64,000 nt of DNA, taken from contig NZ_JANWOI010000001.1 in NCBI RefSeq assembly GCF_027920805.1, forward strand, positions 496,001 to 560,000, written 5' to 3'. This document shows, piece by piece, positions 33,225-42,552 of the stretch; positions within the stretch are counted from its first letter, which is position 1; the number at the start of each line of letters is the position of its first letter. Origin of the DNA: Govania unica (GTDB taxonomy: Bacteria > Pseudomonadota > Alphaproteobacteria > Sphingomonadales > Govanellaceae). The notes beneath the pieces were generated by a model that saw only the letters and a list, made by a program, of their open reading frames with translations, made no database searches and was not told the origin of the DNA. The position numbers and the translations under genes are program-made.

Positions 33225-35930
33225 GTGAGCGTGCTCGATGATTTTGGGGATGTAACAGAGCTGACCAGGGGGGCCAGCTTCGTCCGGGGCGACCTGCATA
33301 TCCACAGCAACGCTGGATCGCATGACGTCAGCGATCCGTTAGCAACTCCTGCCGCGATTGTTGATGAAGCGGTGAAGGAAGGCCTCAGCATCATCGCGAT
33401 CGCCGACCATAATGAGATAGGAGGGGCCATTGCGGGCATTGCCGCTGCGGCTAATAAGCCGATCCTCGTGGTGCCGGCAATCGAACTGAGCACCATTCAA
33501 GGACATCTGCTCTGCTATCTGCCCGACATCGATCAGCTCCAAAAATTTTATAGCCAGCTCACAGTTCACGATCGCGGCACAGCAAACTCGCGTGTCGAGA
33601 ACAGCATGGCGGACTGTCTCAATCGGTTGGCTCCGCTGGGCGGTTTCGGCATCTTGGCGCATGTTGATGCCCCTAAAGGCCTTGATACTGAAGTGCCGGG
33701 CGGAAGCCCACATAAAGTGGACATCGTGTGCCATCCGGCCCTGCTGGCGATCGAGTTGAGGTCGGCCATGTCGGTCATTACCTTTACGGATGGAGATCCG
33801 GACAGCGTGCGTGCTGGGATTGGCCGCGATCGAGCCACTCGGAACGGCGGAAGCCTGATGCCACTAGCCCGTGTACTCAACTCGGATTCGCACACGCTCA
33901 AGTCCCTTGGACGCAATGCTAAAGGCGACGCGAAGGTCACCCGCTACAAGGTGCAGCGGCTAAGCTTCGACGCTCTGCGTTATGCGCTCTTGAATGCTGA
34001 CGCGCGTGTTCGCTTGGAAGACGAGGTGCCGAAGCAGGTTCCGATGCTGCTTGGTATCCGCCTCAACGGCTGCTTCCTACAGGATCAAGCGATTCACTTC
34101 AGCCCCAATCTCACCTGTATTATCGGCGGGCGGGGCACTGGAAAGTCGACCATGTTTGAAGCACTGCGCTTCTTTTCCGGCTATCCGAGTGGCAACAGTG
34201 TTATCAATTCGGATGTCTGGCCTGATCGGATTGACCTCGCTTATGTCGATCAGGCTAGCGCGGCGCATCGGCTGTTTTGCAGTAAGGGCGATCAGGTCGG
34301 GATAAATCTTCACGACCCGTTAAGTGGACCGGAGGTGTTGCCGATCGAATGCTACGGTCAAGGTGAGACGCAGAGAATCAGCCAAAAGGCGCAGGATGAT
34401 CCTGGCGCATTGCTCTCTTATCTAGATCGGTTCACTGATGTCGCCGAGGAAATCGCCGCCGAGGAGAAGGCGCGCACCGCGATCATTGCGGTCGAAGGCG
34501 AGATCGCCGGGGCCCGAACGAAGATAGCGCTTATCCCCCAATACACGCGCGACCTCGGAATCGTACGGCAGCAGATCAAGAAATTCACTGACGGTAAGGC
34601 CAAGGAGATCATCCAGACCAGCCGTCAGCTCCAAGGCGAGCGGCAGTCGCGCGCGCAGATTGTCTCATTCGCTCGAACGATCGCGAACAGCCTCGACTAT
34701 AAGCAGGTGAAGGAAGCCCTAACCAAACTTCGCGCTGCAGCTGATCCAACGACGCTAGTGGTCGGGAAGGACGAGTTCCTTGCCATAAAAAAAGAGTCTG
34801 ATGCCTTTGAGGCAGGCTTGGAGAAATCGGAAAACATACTCGCCCTTTGTTCGACGACGCTCTCGACCATCGTGGAGCAGAAGATCGATGCGTGGGCCGA
34901 GAAGGAGAAAACACTGCTAGCCGCTCTGCAGACCCAGAAGGCGGCACTTGAGGCACAGGGCATCATTGTCGACATGGATTACATTGCCAAGTTAACGAAG
35001 GACGAGGCGAAATATACTACTGAAATTAGCAATCTGCAAACATGGGTGCCACATCTAACGACGCTCGAGGCAACGCGAGATAGGTTAATTGCGGACCGTT
35101 GGGCATCACGGAAGGCAATTACCGCTAAGAGGAAGAAATTTGCCAGCGTCGCGACGGCAAAGCTGCGTGCCGCACTGTCCGATCTCAATGTTACGTTGAA
35201 GTTTGAGGAAAGCGGCTTCTCGCCGGAGGCGCACGAGCTTCTAGTCGAAGTTATGGGTTGGCGCACAACACAGGTGCCACGGGCAATGTGCTTAACTCAG
35301 AAGCTGACCGTACCGAGGCTGATTACCGCAATCCGCAACAAGGATACACAGACAATCCAAGCGGTGCATACGGCGGATGATATCGCGTTGTTCAACAAGG
35401 GGGAGGCCGACGAGATCATTAAACGCTTTCAGGAGCCGGGCAACCTCTCCCGGCTTGAGGCCGTCCGGGTGTTTGATCGACCCAAGCTGACGGTGACGCG
35501 GCCACACGAGGACGGCGCGGGCAATAAGAAGTTTCTTATGAGAGAGTTCAGCCAGCTCTCGTTAGGCCAGCAGCAATCGGTACTTCTGGCACTCATGCTG
35601 TCGTCAGATGGTACCAACCCTCTGTTGATCGACCAGCCCGAGGACAATCTGGACAGCGAATTCATATACTCGCAGCTCGTGCCTGTGATTCGCATGGCGA
35701 AGGAGCGCCGGCAGATCATCATTGTGACGCACAACCCTAACATCGCCGTACTCGGCGATGCTGAACAGATCGTAGTACTCAAAGCGACAAGCGAGCGATC
35801 AACGATTATTGCACGTGGCTCGATCGATGACACAGCCATGAAGGAAGCGGCTTGTGCGATTCTCGAAGGCGCGAAAGCGGCGTTCCTTCGTCGGGGGCAA
35901 GTCTATGGCATTACCTCAGCGTTGTTATAA
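33225..35930 (+). CDS. PHP-phosphoesterase/SMC-like ATPase fusion (TrlF/Ppl-type, probable anti-phage protein)
   Basis: This 901-aa protein has an N-terminal PHP domain (about 15-270) with the metal ligands in RGDLHIHSNAGSHD, IAIADHNEIGG, GFGILAHVDAP and LNSDSHTLKS. An SMC/RecN-like ABC ATPase follows: Walker A IIGGRGTGKSTMFEAL (near 300), a charged helical middle (about 400-640) suited to coiled coil, signature QLSLGQQQSVLLALML (near 777), Walker B LLIDQPEDNLDSEF (near 800) and H-loop IIIVTHNPNIAVLGDAEQI. This layout is known as TrlF and, in defence surveys, Ppl. The GTG start at 33225 has GGGGGAGAG upstream. It sits between cos and attR, the position of old in P2. Activity is not proven. 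Confidence 0.85.
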   Translation: MSVLDDFGDVTELTRGASFVRGDLHIHSNAGSHDVSDPLATPAAIVDEAVKEGLSIIAIADHNEIGGAIAGIAAAANKPILVVPAIELSTIQGHLLCYLPDIDQLQKFYSQLTVHDRGTANSRVENSMADCLNRLAPLGGFGILAHVDAPKGLDTEVPGGSPHKVDIVCHPALLAIELRSAMSVITFTDGDPDSVRAGIGRDRATRNGGSLMPLARVLNSDSHTLKSLGRNAKGDAKVTRYKVQRLSFDALRYALLNADARVRLEDEVPKQVPMLLGIRLNGCFLQDQAIHFSPNLTCIIGGRGTGKSTMFEALRFFSGYPSGNSVINSDVWPDRIDLAYVDQASAAHRLFCSKGDQVGINLHDPLSGPEVLPIECYGQGETQRISQKAQDDPGALLSYLDRFTDVAEEIAAEEKARTAIIAVEGEIAGARTKIALIPQYTRDLGIVRQQIKKFTDGKAKEIIQTSRQLQGERQSRAQIVSFARTIANSLDYKQVKEALTKLRAAADPTTLVVGKDEFLAIKKESDAFEAGLEKSENILALCSTTLSTIVEQKIDAWAEKEKTLLAALQTQKAALEAQGIIVDMDYIAKLTKDEAKYTTEISNLQTWVPHLTTLEATRDRLIADRWASRKAITAKRKKFASVATAKLRAALSDLNVTLKFEESGFSPEAHELLVEVMGWRTTQVPRAMCLTQKLTVPRLITAIRNKDTQTIQAVHTADDIALFNKGEADEIIKRFQEPGNLSRLEAVRVFDRPKLTVTRPHEDGAGNKKFLMREFSQLSLGQQQSVLLALMLSSDGTNPLLIDQPEDNLDSEFIYSQLVPVIRMAKERRQIIIVTHNPNIAVLGDAEQIVVLKATSERSTIIARGSIDDTAMKEAACAILEGAKAAFLRRGQVYGITSALL

Positions 35931-36174
35931 GCGCACGCAGAGTATCAACCCAACGCCTTGGCGGCCGCAGGTGCCGAATGAGCGAGATGGGCATTTTGTT
36001 TATGCGTCTTTGGCTCGGGGTTCAGTCACGACTTGCATAGCTAATGGCGTACCATGCTTTTGTGAAGCGGCTGATCGGCATGTAAAATCCGATATGGTAC
36101 ATTATATGGCATGGCCGAGTTGAAGGCACATAAATTATAATAATATCAGTATGTTAATCTCAATATATGCCGGA
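35931..36174. other. Short gene-free end of the prophage
   Basis: This stretch between the PHP-ATPase stop and attR has no frame with coding character and no clear terminator hairpin. The last 50 bp before attR are AT-rich, as is common near att sites, and may contain integrase arm sites. Confidence 0.5.
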
Positions 36175-36188
36175 CACCCTCTCCGCCA
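36175..36188 (+). other. attR core of the prophage
   Basis: CACCCTCTCCGCCA here is identical to the tRNA-Ser 3' end at 454-467. The upstream tRNA body is absent, so this is the displaced copy. It marks the right prophage boundary. Confidence 0.88.
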
Positions 36189-36260
36189 ATATCTTTTTTC
36201 CAGAATAAATTCATATAAATAAATGCGTTACAGGATGGCCCTTGGCCTCTGCGTACCCTT

Positions 36261-36470
36261 CTAACGCTCCATCCATGAAACTCGCCATGGGTGGGGCTCA
36301 TCGTCGTCGATCTGGTGATAAAATCTGTCCTTATGCTCCTGCAGAACGGCCCACAAATGGTCTGGAATAACTGCAGGTACGTCGCCTTGGGAAAACGTAT
36401 GGTCAAGGGCGGTGCGCCTTAGGCAACGGCGACGAGCGTATTTGCCGTCATCACTGTGGTTCCCTCGGCT
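36261..36470 (-). pseudogene. 3' remnant of an unidentified gene next to attR
   Basis: The leftward frame from 36470 to the stop at 36261 gives about 70 residues with coding character, including SDDGKYARRRCLRRTALDHT, IPDHLWAVLQEHKDRF and DDDEPHPWRVSW. It has no start codon and begins right after an in-frame stop, so it looks like the tail of a decayed gene. I do not recognise the family. Its place next to the integration site suggests earlier insertions or deletions at this tRNA. Confidence 0.35.
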
Positions 36471-36598
36471 CTAATTTCGCTTGGCAGCGGGAGCCGTCGG
36501 CAGACCGGGCTCCATATCTCGTAAGTCGCCTTTGGCACCGGCTTCAATAGTCTGTCCCATTTCACCAAAGCATTTTGCGATCGCCTCGCCTGAGCGTC

Positions 36599-36979
36599 TC
36601 AGCGGCTGCCATAGGGGCGGGTGAGGACTTCGAGAAAATGCCCGTCCGGATCCTCGAAATAGAATCCACGCCCCCCGTCTCGCCTGTTGATTTCATTCGC
36701 CTGCGAACGTCCCGGGTCGGCCCAATAGGTCTGGTTGTTCGCCTGGATACGGGCGTATACGGCGTCGAATTCCGCCTCGCCGATCAAAAAGGCGTAATGC
36801 TGCGGTGTGATGGCGCCATCAGCATCCCAGAAATCCAGCGAAACGCCGTTATCGAGTTCGACGACCAGAAAAGGTCCGAACGTCGTCGCTGGCGGGCGGC
36901 CGAGGATATCGGTCAGAAACGCCGCAGATTGAGTTTTATCGCGGCACGAAACAATGGTGTGGTTCAATTGTACCGACAT
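36599..36979 (-). CDS. VOC-superfamily (glyoxalase/dioxygenase fold) protein
   Basis: This 126-aa protein has the paired beta-alpha-beta-beta-beta modules of the vicinal oxygen chelate superfamily. Likely metal ligands are the histidine in VQLNHTIVSC, the histidine in PQHYAFLIGE and the glutamate in GHFLEVLTRPYG; GRGFYFEDPDGHFLE is the usual C-terminal motif. ATG 36979 has GGAGGA upstream. Substrates of this superfamily vary widely (methylglyoxal, aromatic diols, fosfomycin, bleomycin), so no specific reaction is claimed. It is a lone leftward gene. Confidence 0.85.
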   Translation of the reverse strand: MSVQLNHTIVSCRDKTQSAAFLTDILGRPPATTFGPFLVVELDNGVSLDFWDADGAITPQHYAFLIGEAEFDAVYARIQANNQTYWADPGRSQANEINRRDGGRGFYFEDPDGHFLEVLTRPYGSR

Positions 36980-37382
36980 GCAACATGTCCTCCAAAGGTG
37001 CCTTGAGATAAAGGGTAAACCTGAGGCGCTTGAAGTCAATGGCCCTTTGGCCAATTGCTCTAGCCCTTAGAAAACCCGGAATAGTCCGGACGCGAGCTTC
37101 ATATCAGTACAGATACCTGCCGCTGCGAAAGAGCCTATTCGTTAACACAAGGCGCGCCGCTTTTTTCTGTCATCACAAAATCCAACTTCAGCCGTCGTGA
37201 CTGTGAATTCGGAAAAGACTCCTGCCGTTCATCAAAATCCGGCGGGTTGTCCCGTTTTAGGATGTGAGATTCTGCACTGCAAAGAGACGTCGGCAGGGAA
37301 TATGGCCGATCAGTCAGCACCGTCACAGGCACTCGCTTTTCACGGCAGACCAAAAAACAGATGCAAAATATAGGGGTTTAAA
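36980..37382. other. 403-bp intergenic stretch
   Basis: A weak leftward frame (37135-37353, TTG start, 72 codons) has no recognisable motif or ribosome-binding site. I see no strong hairpin or repeat. The end, with an AAATATAGGGG stretch just before 37383, probably holds the promoter and leader of the GDPD-like gene. Confidence 0.4.
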
Positions 37383-39656
37383 ATGCTGCTAAAACTATTC
37401 ATCTGCTCAGAACGCCCGTTCTCATCACTGACACAGAGATTGCATACCGCTTTCTCTATGTCCTGTTTTCTCTTTCTACTTCTCATAACCTCCCTGCCGG
37501 CTCAGGCAAATAAATATGAAGCGCGGCCCTCGCCGGATAAAGAACTACTTTGGCAAGGAAAATTCCGCTATGGCGCCTATTCAAGCCTTATCTCCAGCCA
37601 TGTTATGGGCACTAAATTTCATCATCTGATCGTTGAGCTTTCCAAGCCGCTTCCGTTAGATGAAGTAGGAAGAAATAAAAAAATCGGGGAGCTGAGGATA
37701 GGTATTAAAGAGTTTAAGGATGCATATGAAGGTCTCAAAGAGGAAGAGATCGATAACATCATAAAATACGCAAAAGAGGACAGGACGGAATCGGTATATG
37801 AAGAAGAGCGATCCGTGGTCGCAAGTGTTAAACAAAACGACGTCTTCATAGAGGGTATGAAATCTCATGCTGGACTTGCCCCGGTTGACAGACTTATCCA
37901 GGATAACAAGTTCATAAGTGATAATTTTCAATTCAACACTCATCGGGGGCTCTATAATAACGCCTATGGAATTCCGCAAAACTCTCTGGCCGCCATCGTC
38001 AACGCTTATGTCGTCGGCATCCGTTCGGTCGAGTTTGATGTTCTCTCAACCAAGGATCATGTCAGCATTGTGATCCATGAACTTACGACAAACAGTACTA
38101 CGGGAAATTATAACGATGGGCCGGTCAAGGTGCAGGACCTGAACTTTGACGACATCAAAGCGACCAAGATCGATATTCTCAATCCCATTGGTCCTAATCC
38201 AGATGTGGAAAAGACAGGTATCGTTAACATCATGCGCACAGATGATGTTCTGGCGGTTGTTCATGAGCTCATGCCGGAGATGACGCTCTATATTGATTCT
38301 AGAAATGATGCACCGATTGCTCTGATCAAGCTAATTGGCGAGCAGCCCAAATATAGGGATCATGTCGTTCTCAAGATCTATCCTTTTCTTCTTCATGGCG
38401 GCGTTGAAGATCTTGTGGTCAATTATGCCAAGCAGACTAGGCTTGATCTGGAAGCTGCTCGTAAAAAAATCCGGGAAATCAGGCCGAATGTTCTGCTGGC
38501 GAGCGGGAATGCTGAATCGGAGTCGAACGGAGACGTTCAAATCAATGAAATCAAGGCCTTTGGATGGCATGACTTCAAGAAGCATACCAAAGATTTACCT
38601 TTTTCTACGGACTCCGCAATAGGGATAGAAAATTACAAGACGGCTTCCTTCACCCCAAATGAATTGCAGGATATCGAACGACAGACCTACCAGATGTTTC
38701 TTTGGACCATGGGTTTTTCGGACATAACCAATGTGTTGATCTATCAGATGTCTGCCATTCCATCTCTTACGCTCCTGCTCAAAGCTAACAATAAGACAGA
38801 AATTTTTCTGATGGGGCGACAAAATGTGATTAAGGGTGCAGTCCAAGATAATTTTATGAAATTATATGAAAAGGTGATGGGAGATAAGCTCAATCTTGTG
38901 ATTGGGGCTCAAGCCGAAACTTATGCTTTGAAAAAACTTATCGAGAACGCCCGTTTTGGACTTTCCGACCGTTATCAGGATTTAACCGTTGCCGGTCGTC
39001 TTGGCGAGGATGATTCCTATATCGATCAATTGTCGATTTGTGGTTTTATCATCAACATGGGGGGAACGATCGAAGCGTCGAATAGCTATGGTTATTCAAA
39101 AATGCAATCAACCAAGGCAATGGTTGATCGGGCGAAAGAACTCAATTCTTCCTTTGTGAAAGTTGTTTATGCAACAACCGATCTGCCTGAAGATCTGCGC
39201 CTTGCCTTTATGGGCGCTCTCGGCAAACATGGATTTCCAAGTGACATCAGATATCGTCCCAGCAGTCTGATCAAAGAAAAATATATGAAGGGTCTGGCAT
39301 CCGAATTCAAATTGCCGGATTGGACAAAGCGCCTTTATAAAGTCGCGGAAGGTAATGGGGGGGAATTTGATAAGGCTTATGCAGAGTATACTGCACTCAA
39401 GAAGGAAGTTGAGGAAGAAGAGAAAAAACGCTATGCCCTCACTCAGGCGAGAGCCGAAAGAGCTCCTCTCTTGAAAAGAGAGTTTCTAGATCTATTTAAA
39501 TTAAAGCCTGGATATAATATTAAAGATTATCCCGATATGAAGGGGGATCTGGATATCTATATCAATAAAATTAAAGTAGATATTGATTCATTAAAAGAGA
39601 AAGTGAAGGGTAAGGATGATCATGTTTCTGGAGTATACAATTGCAGATTGAAATAA
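37383..39656 (+). CDS. Large secreted GDPD-like protein of unknown role
   Basis: This 757-aa protein has an N-terminal hydrophobic export signal (about residues 23-42, MSCFLFLLLITSLPAQANK). From about residue 185 it has a glycerophosphodiesterase-like core: FNTHRGLYNN, GIPQNSLAAI (Q where the family has E), VGIRSVEFDVLSTKD and VSIVIHELTT. The acid-base histidines and an E/D pair of the GDPD/sphingomyelinase-D fold are kept. The remaining 500 residues are unfamiliar, with a lysine/glutamate-rich helical C-terminal region (near 670-700). The gene is visibly AT-richer than its neighbours, suggesting transfer. It could be an exported phospholipase-like factor; this is inference. Confidence 0.6.
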   Translation: MLLKLFICSERPFSSLTQRLHTAFSMSCFLFLLLITSLPAQANKYEARPSPDKELLWQGKFRYGAYSSLISSHVMGTKFHHLIVELSKPLPLDEVGRNKKIGELRIGIKEFKDAYEGLKEEEIDNIIKYAKEDRTESVYEEERSVVASVKQNDVFIEGMKSHAGLAPVDRLIQDNKFISDNFQFNTHRGLYNNAYGIPQNSLAAIVNAYVVGIRSVEFDVLSTKDHVSIVIHELTTNSTTGNYNDGPVKVQDLNFDDIKATKIDILNPIGPNPDVEKTGIVNIMRTDDVLAVVHELMPEMTLYIDSRNDAPIALIKLIGEQPKYRDHVVLKIYPFLLHGGVEDLVVNYAKQTRLDLEAARKKIREIRPNVLLASGNAESESNGDVQINEIKAFGWHDFKKHTKDLPFSTDSAIGIENYKTASFTPNELQDIERQTYQMFLWTMGFSDITNVLIYQMSAIPSLTLLLKANNKTEIFLMGRQNVIKGAVQDNFMKLYEKVMGDKLNLVIGAQAETYALKKLIENARFGLSDRYQDLTVAGRLGEDDSYIDQLSICGFIINMGGTIEASNSYGYSKMQSTKAMVDRAKELNSSFVKVVYATTDLPEDLRLAFMGALGKHGFPSDIRYRPSSLIKEKYMKGLASEFKLPDWTKRLYKVAEGNGGEFDKAYAEYTALKKEVEEEEKKRYALTQARAERAPLLKREFLDLFKLKPGYNIKDYPDMKGDLDIYINKIKVDIDSLKEKVKGKDDHVSGVYNCRLK

Positions 39657-39682
39657 AAAATTTTTTATATCTCATATTCTCT

Positions 39683-39709
39683 GGGACTTCGTAATGAAGT
39701 CCCTTTTTT
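39683..39709 (+). terminator. Terminator after the GDPD-like gene
   Basis: GGGACTTC (39683-39690) pairs perfectly with GAAGTCCC (39696-39703) around GTAAT, followed by six T. It separates the GDPD-like gene from the next one. Confidence 0.88.
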
Positions 39710-39843
39710 ATTTTCCAGAATATCTCTCCCTAAGCAACGCCCGAGCCCGTCTGAAATTCAATCACATTTCGCTGGTGAAAACGTCATTCTACGGATGCCT
39801 GAAGTATTCATAGAATGAACACCAGAGAAAATGGAGCGCGGCA

Positions 39844-41070
39844 ATGATCCGGCTGGAAGACGATGATTCGACTGAGCAGAATGACGCCAGAGAAGATATA
39901 ATCTTTATTCCCGTGGCCTCTAATCTGGGCCGCTTTCGCCCCGCAAATCTCAGTGGGGAAAATACAACGATCAGCCTTCATCCCGTTTATGACAATCCCG
40001 AAGATACTCTGAAAAATATCGCAACCCATGGCGTCACCGAGAATGATCCTCTCATTGCTCACGCTGTCGGATCGGGGACTTACTTTAAACGGATCGGGGC
40101 GGAGGTCTTGATCTACAGCTGCTCTTACGGCGGCGTTGGCATCATCAGCGGTCTTTTCATTCGCTTTCTCGGCGTTCATCCCCTGGTCGGCATGGTGAGC
40201 GGCAATGCGCTCTCTGTTTTTTCCAATGAATTCGGCCGCGTTCTATTCACCAGCCTAATCAATCCCCATGGGGAGAAGTTTTATACGTCGCAAGATTCCG
40301 GGCGATTTTCAACATTGAAGCAATATCTTGGACATCCCTTGTCCACGGTCCTGACCAGCACGCTTGGCGGTGGCGTAACCTCCCTGTTTGGCAGCACCAA
40401 TCTTGGCACGCGCCAAATGATCGTCTCTTGCACCGCTCAGGCCGGTGGCATGACCACTTATGCGGTGCAAACTCTATTCAGAAAATGTCTGGGCGGATCC
40501 ATCGTCATCAATCCGCCGAAGGACTGGAAGAGAGAGGCCAAGGCCTATTTCAGCACGGAAACAAACCCTGCAACCAGCCGCCCTTATGTCGTGGGCAACG
40601 GGGTCAATGTGCTGACGCGCCTGACCGGCATGCTCATTGCCAATTTCGGCACCTGGTATACGGGGCTCTATGACCTTGAAAATTTCTGCGGCCCCACGGG
40701 TGGGGAAATCTTGCGCAACATGAATGGCACCTATACGGGTGACGACGTACGCAAATATTGTATTGGCGGCCAATCCACTTTCCTGTTCCGCGACTGGTCG
40801 CTTGCCTGTGTTGGATTGATCGGTTTCCTTGTTATCCAGCCGATGCTGACAAAAGTTCTCAACGCGCTTTGGGATTGCTTCTTTGTTTCGGAAGAAAATG
40901 GGGAGAGCGTCAGCATTGAGGAGGTTCAGAATGTCCTCAGCGATGATGATGAGGCCAGGTATGAAGCCTTCCTCAATTCTCTGGAGGAGAGTAATGACGA
41001 GGACCAGAGTGTCGAGCTGGATGAAATATCCAGATCGGACAGCAGCGGTTCATCTGATGAGACCGACTGA
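39844..41070 (+). CDS. Membrane protein with acidic C-terminal tail, unknown function
   Basis: I do not recognise this 408-aa protein. Residues 1-75 are soluble and polar. Several hydrophobic, glycine-rich segments follow (for example IYSCSYGGVGIISGLFIRFL, LGVHPLVGMVSGNALSVF, TSTLGGGVTSLFG and LACVGLIGFLVIQPML near 320). The last 60 residues are very acidic and serine-rich (SDDDEARYEAF, ESNDEDQSVELDEI, SDSSGSSDETD). There is no signal peptide. Multi-helix segments with soluble termini are seen in some translocated effectors, but no secretion system lies in the window. GGAGCG precedes the ATG. It converges with the alkaline phosphatase gene. Confidence 0.6.
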   Translation: MIRLEDDDSTEQNDAREDIIFIPVASNLGRFRPANLSGENTTISLHPVYDNPEDTLKNIATHGVTENDPLIAHAVGSGTYFKRIGAEVLIYSCSYGGVGIISGLFIRFLGVHPLVGMVSGNALSVFSNEFGRVLFTSLINPHGEKFYTSQDSGRFSTLKQYLGHPLSTVLTSTLGGGVTSLFGSTNLGTRQMIVSCTAQAGGMTTYAVQTLFRKCLGGSIVINPPKDWKREAKAYFSTETNPATSRPYVVGNGVNVLTRLTGMLIANFGTWYTGLYDLENFCGPTGGEILRNMNGTYTGDDVRKYCIGGQSTFLFRDWSLACVGLIGFLVIQPMLTKVLNALWDCFFVSEENGESVSIEEVQNVLSDDDEARYEAFLNSLEESNDEDQSVELDEISRSDSSGSSDETD

Positions 41071-41093
41071 TCCATAAAACAGATGATCTGGGC

Positions 41094-42548
41094 TTATGGC
41101 GTTCGCCAACCATAGGCATGTGACATGATGTGATAGATCACATTCTGTTCGATCACCCCGTCCGCCAGATGGGACCAGGGCCCGGCCGCATAGAGGGGCA
41201 CATCCTCGCCGCCATGGGTTTCAGCAGAATTGGTGGCATTTGCAAAGTGATCCGCAGTCGGGATCAGTGCCTGCTGTTTGGCGTTCGCTGCGGTCGAGGG
41301 CGCGGGCCTCGGGCCTGTCACTGCCCCCGGGCCATTATAATAGCCAAGTGTCGTGAATGGCTGGCCATCCAGCGCGAGTGCAGGCACGTCCAGCGGATCG
41401 CCATGCTCGTCATTTTCCGTGACGAGACCAAGGATCGGATTGCCCCGTGTCGGATAGCCCGCCATGGTGAAGCTATGACTGTGATCCGCAGTGACCAGGA
41501 TCAGGGTATCTTTGAGGTCGACCTTGTCAAAGGCGGTCTGTATGGCCTTTGAAAACTCCTGAACTTCCAGCAGCGCTTTTCCGGCCACACCTTCATGATG
41601 CGCCTGATCGATGCGTCCGCCTTCTACCATCAGGAAATAACCCTGCTTGGTGTGCGACAGGATCTCGATCGCTTTCGCCGTCATCTCCGACAAGGTTGGC
41701 TCGGTGGTTTGCGCCGTCCGGTCCTGCATATAGGCCATGTGCGATTTATTAAACAGCCCGAGCACATGCCCGGCCTTTGCGGGGTCAAGTGCGGCAAGCG
41801 CTGTCCGGTCGGCGATCAGTCGCCCATCCGGAAATCTGCTGCGCCAGCTGCTGAGCAAGCTGGCGTCAAACTTTCCGCGGCCACCGCCGAGAGCAACCGC
41901 GATCCCGGGCCCAGGTGAAAATTCGATCAATTGCTGCGCGATCGATTTGCAGCCTTGCTGCAGGGCATCAGGTGGCAGATCGTCCGCCCCTTCCCATTCG
42001 CGGTCTGCCGAATGGGCATAAACCGCCGCAGGCGTGGCATGGGTGATGCGGGTCGTTGTCACAACGCCAATCGCCTTGCCTTGTGTCGCTGCCCGTTCGG
42101 CAAAGGTCGGCACGGAATTGGCCAGGGCTTCGCTGCAATTGGCCCGATGTGCCGCAGCCGTGATGCCAAGCACGCCGGCGCGGGTTTTTACGCCGGTATT
42201 CATGGCGCTGGCCGTGCCGGCGGAATCTGGAACCTGCTGATTGCTGTTATAGGTCTTCACCAGCGCTGTATGCGGAAAATTCTCGAACGACAGAGCATTT
42301 TCTTCGCCCTGTCCGCCGCGTGACTGACCATCGAAAATGCGCCCTGCCGTCACCGTGGTGACACCCATGCCGTCGCCGATAAAGAGAATGATATTCTTCG
42401 CTTTCCGGGTGTTGGGCTTGACAGCAAGCCGCGCCTTCACCGTCGCTGTGCCCGCCGCGAACCAGACGTCCGGCTCATCAGCTTGAGCGGTTCCGCAGGA
42501 TAAAGCAAAGGCCAGGATGAAGGCCGGAAGGACAAAGCGCGTAACCAT
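41094..42548 (-). CDS. Secreted alkaline phosphatase (PhoA family)
   Basis: This 484-aa protein begins with a signal peptide (LPAFILAFALSCGTAQADE). It has IILFIGDGMGVTTVTAGRIF (metal-binding aspartate), QVPDSAGTASAMNTGVKT with the nucleophilic serine, FLMVEGGRIDQAHHEG and LVTADHSHSFTM, plus HGGEDVPLYA at the end, which together hold the zinc and magnesium ligands. It removes phosphate from monoesters in the periplasm. It is the last gene of a leftward run TonB receptor-GDPD-SSS-phosphatase and starts four bases after the symporter stop. It would act on the phosphomonoester that the GDPD releases. Confidence 0.93.
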   Translation of the reverse strand: MVTRFVLPAFILAFALSCGTAQADEPDVWFAAGTATVKARLAVKPNTRKAKNIILFIGDGMGVTTVTAGRIFDGQSRGGQGEENALSFENFPHTALVKTYNSNQQVPDSAGTASAMNTGVKTRAGVLGITAAAHRANCSEALANSVPTFAERAATQGKAIGVVTTTRITHATPAAVYAHSADREWEGADDLPPDALQQGCKSIAQQLIEFSPGPGIAVALGGGRGKFDASLLSSWRSRFPDGRLIADRTALAALDPAKAGHVLGLFNKSHMAYMQDRTAQTTEPTLSEMTAKAIEILSHTKQGYFLMVEGGRIDQAHHEGVAGKALLEVQEFSKAIQTAFDKVDLKDTLILVTADHSHSFTMAGYPTRGNPILGLVTENDEHGDPLDVPALALDGQPFTTLGYYNGPGAVTGPRPAPSTAANAKQQALIPTADHFANATNSAETHGGEDVPLYAAGPWSHLADGVIEQNVIYHIMSHAYGWRTP

Positions 42549-42552
42549 CAGA

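Noticed and set aside
37135-37353. Leftward frame of 72 codons with TTG start
   Set aside because: No ribosome-binding site, no motif, and it occupies the promoter side of the next gene.
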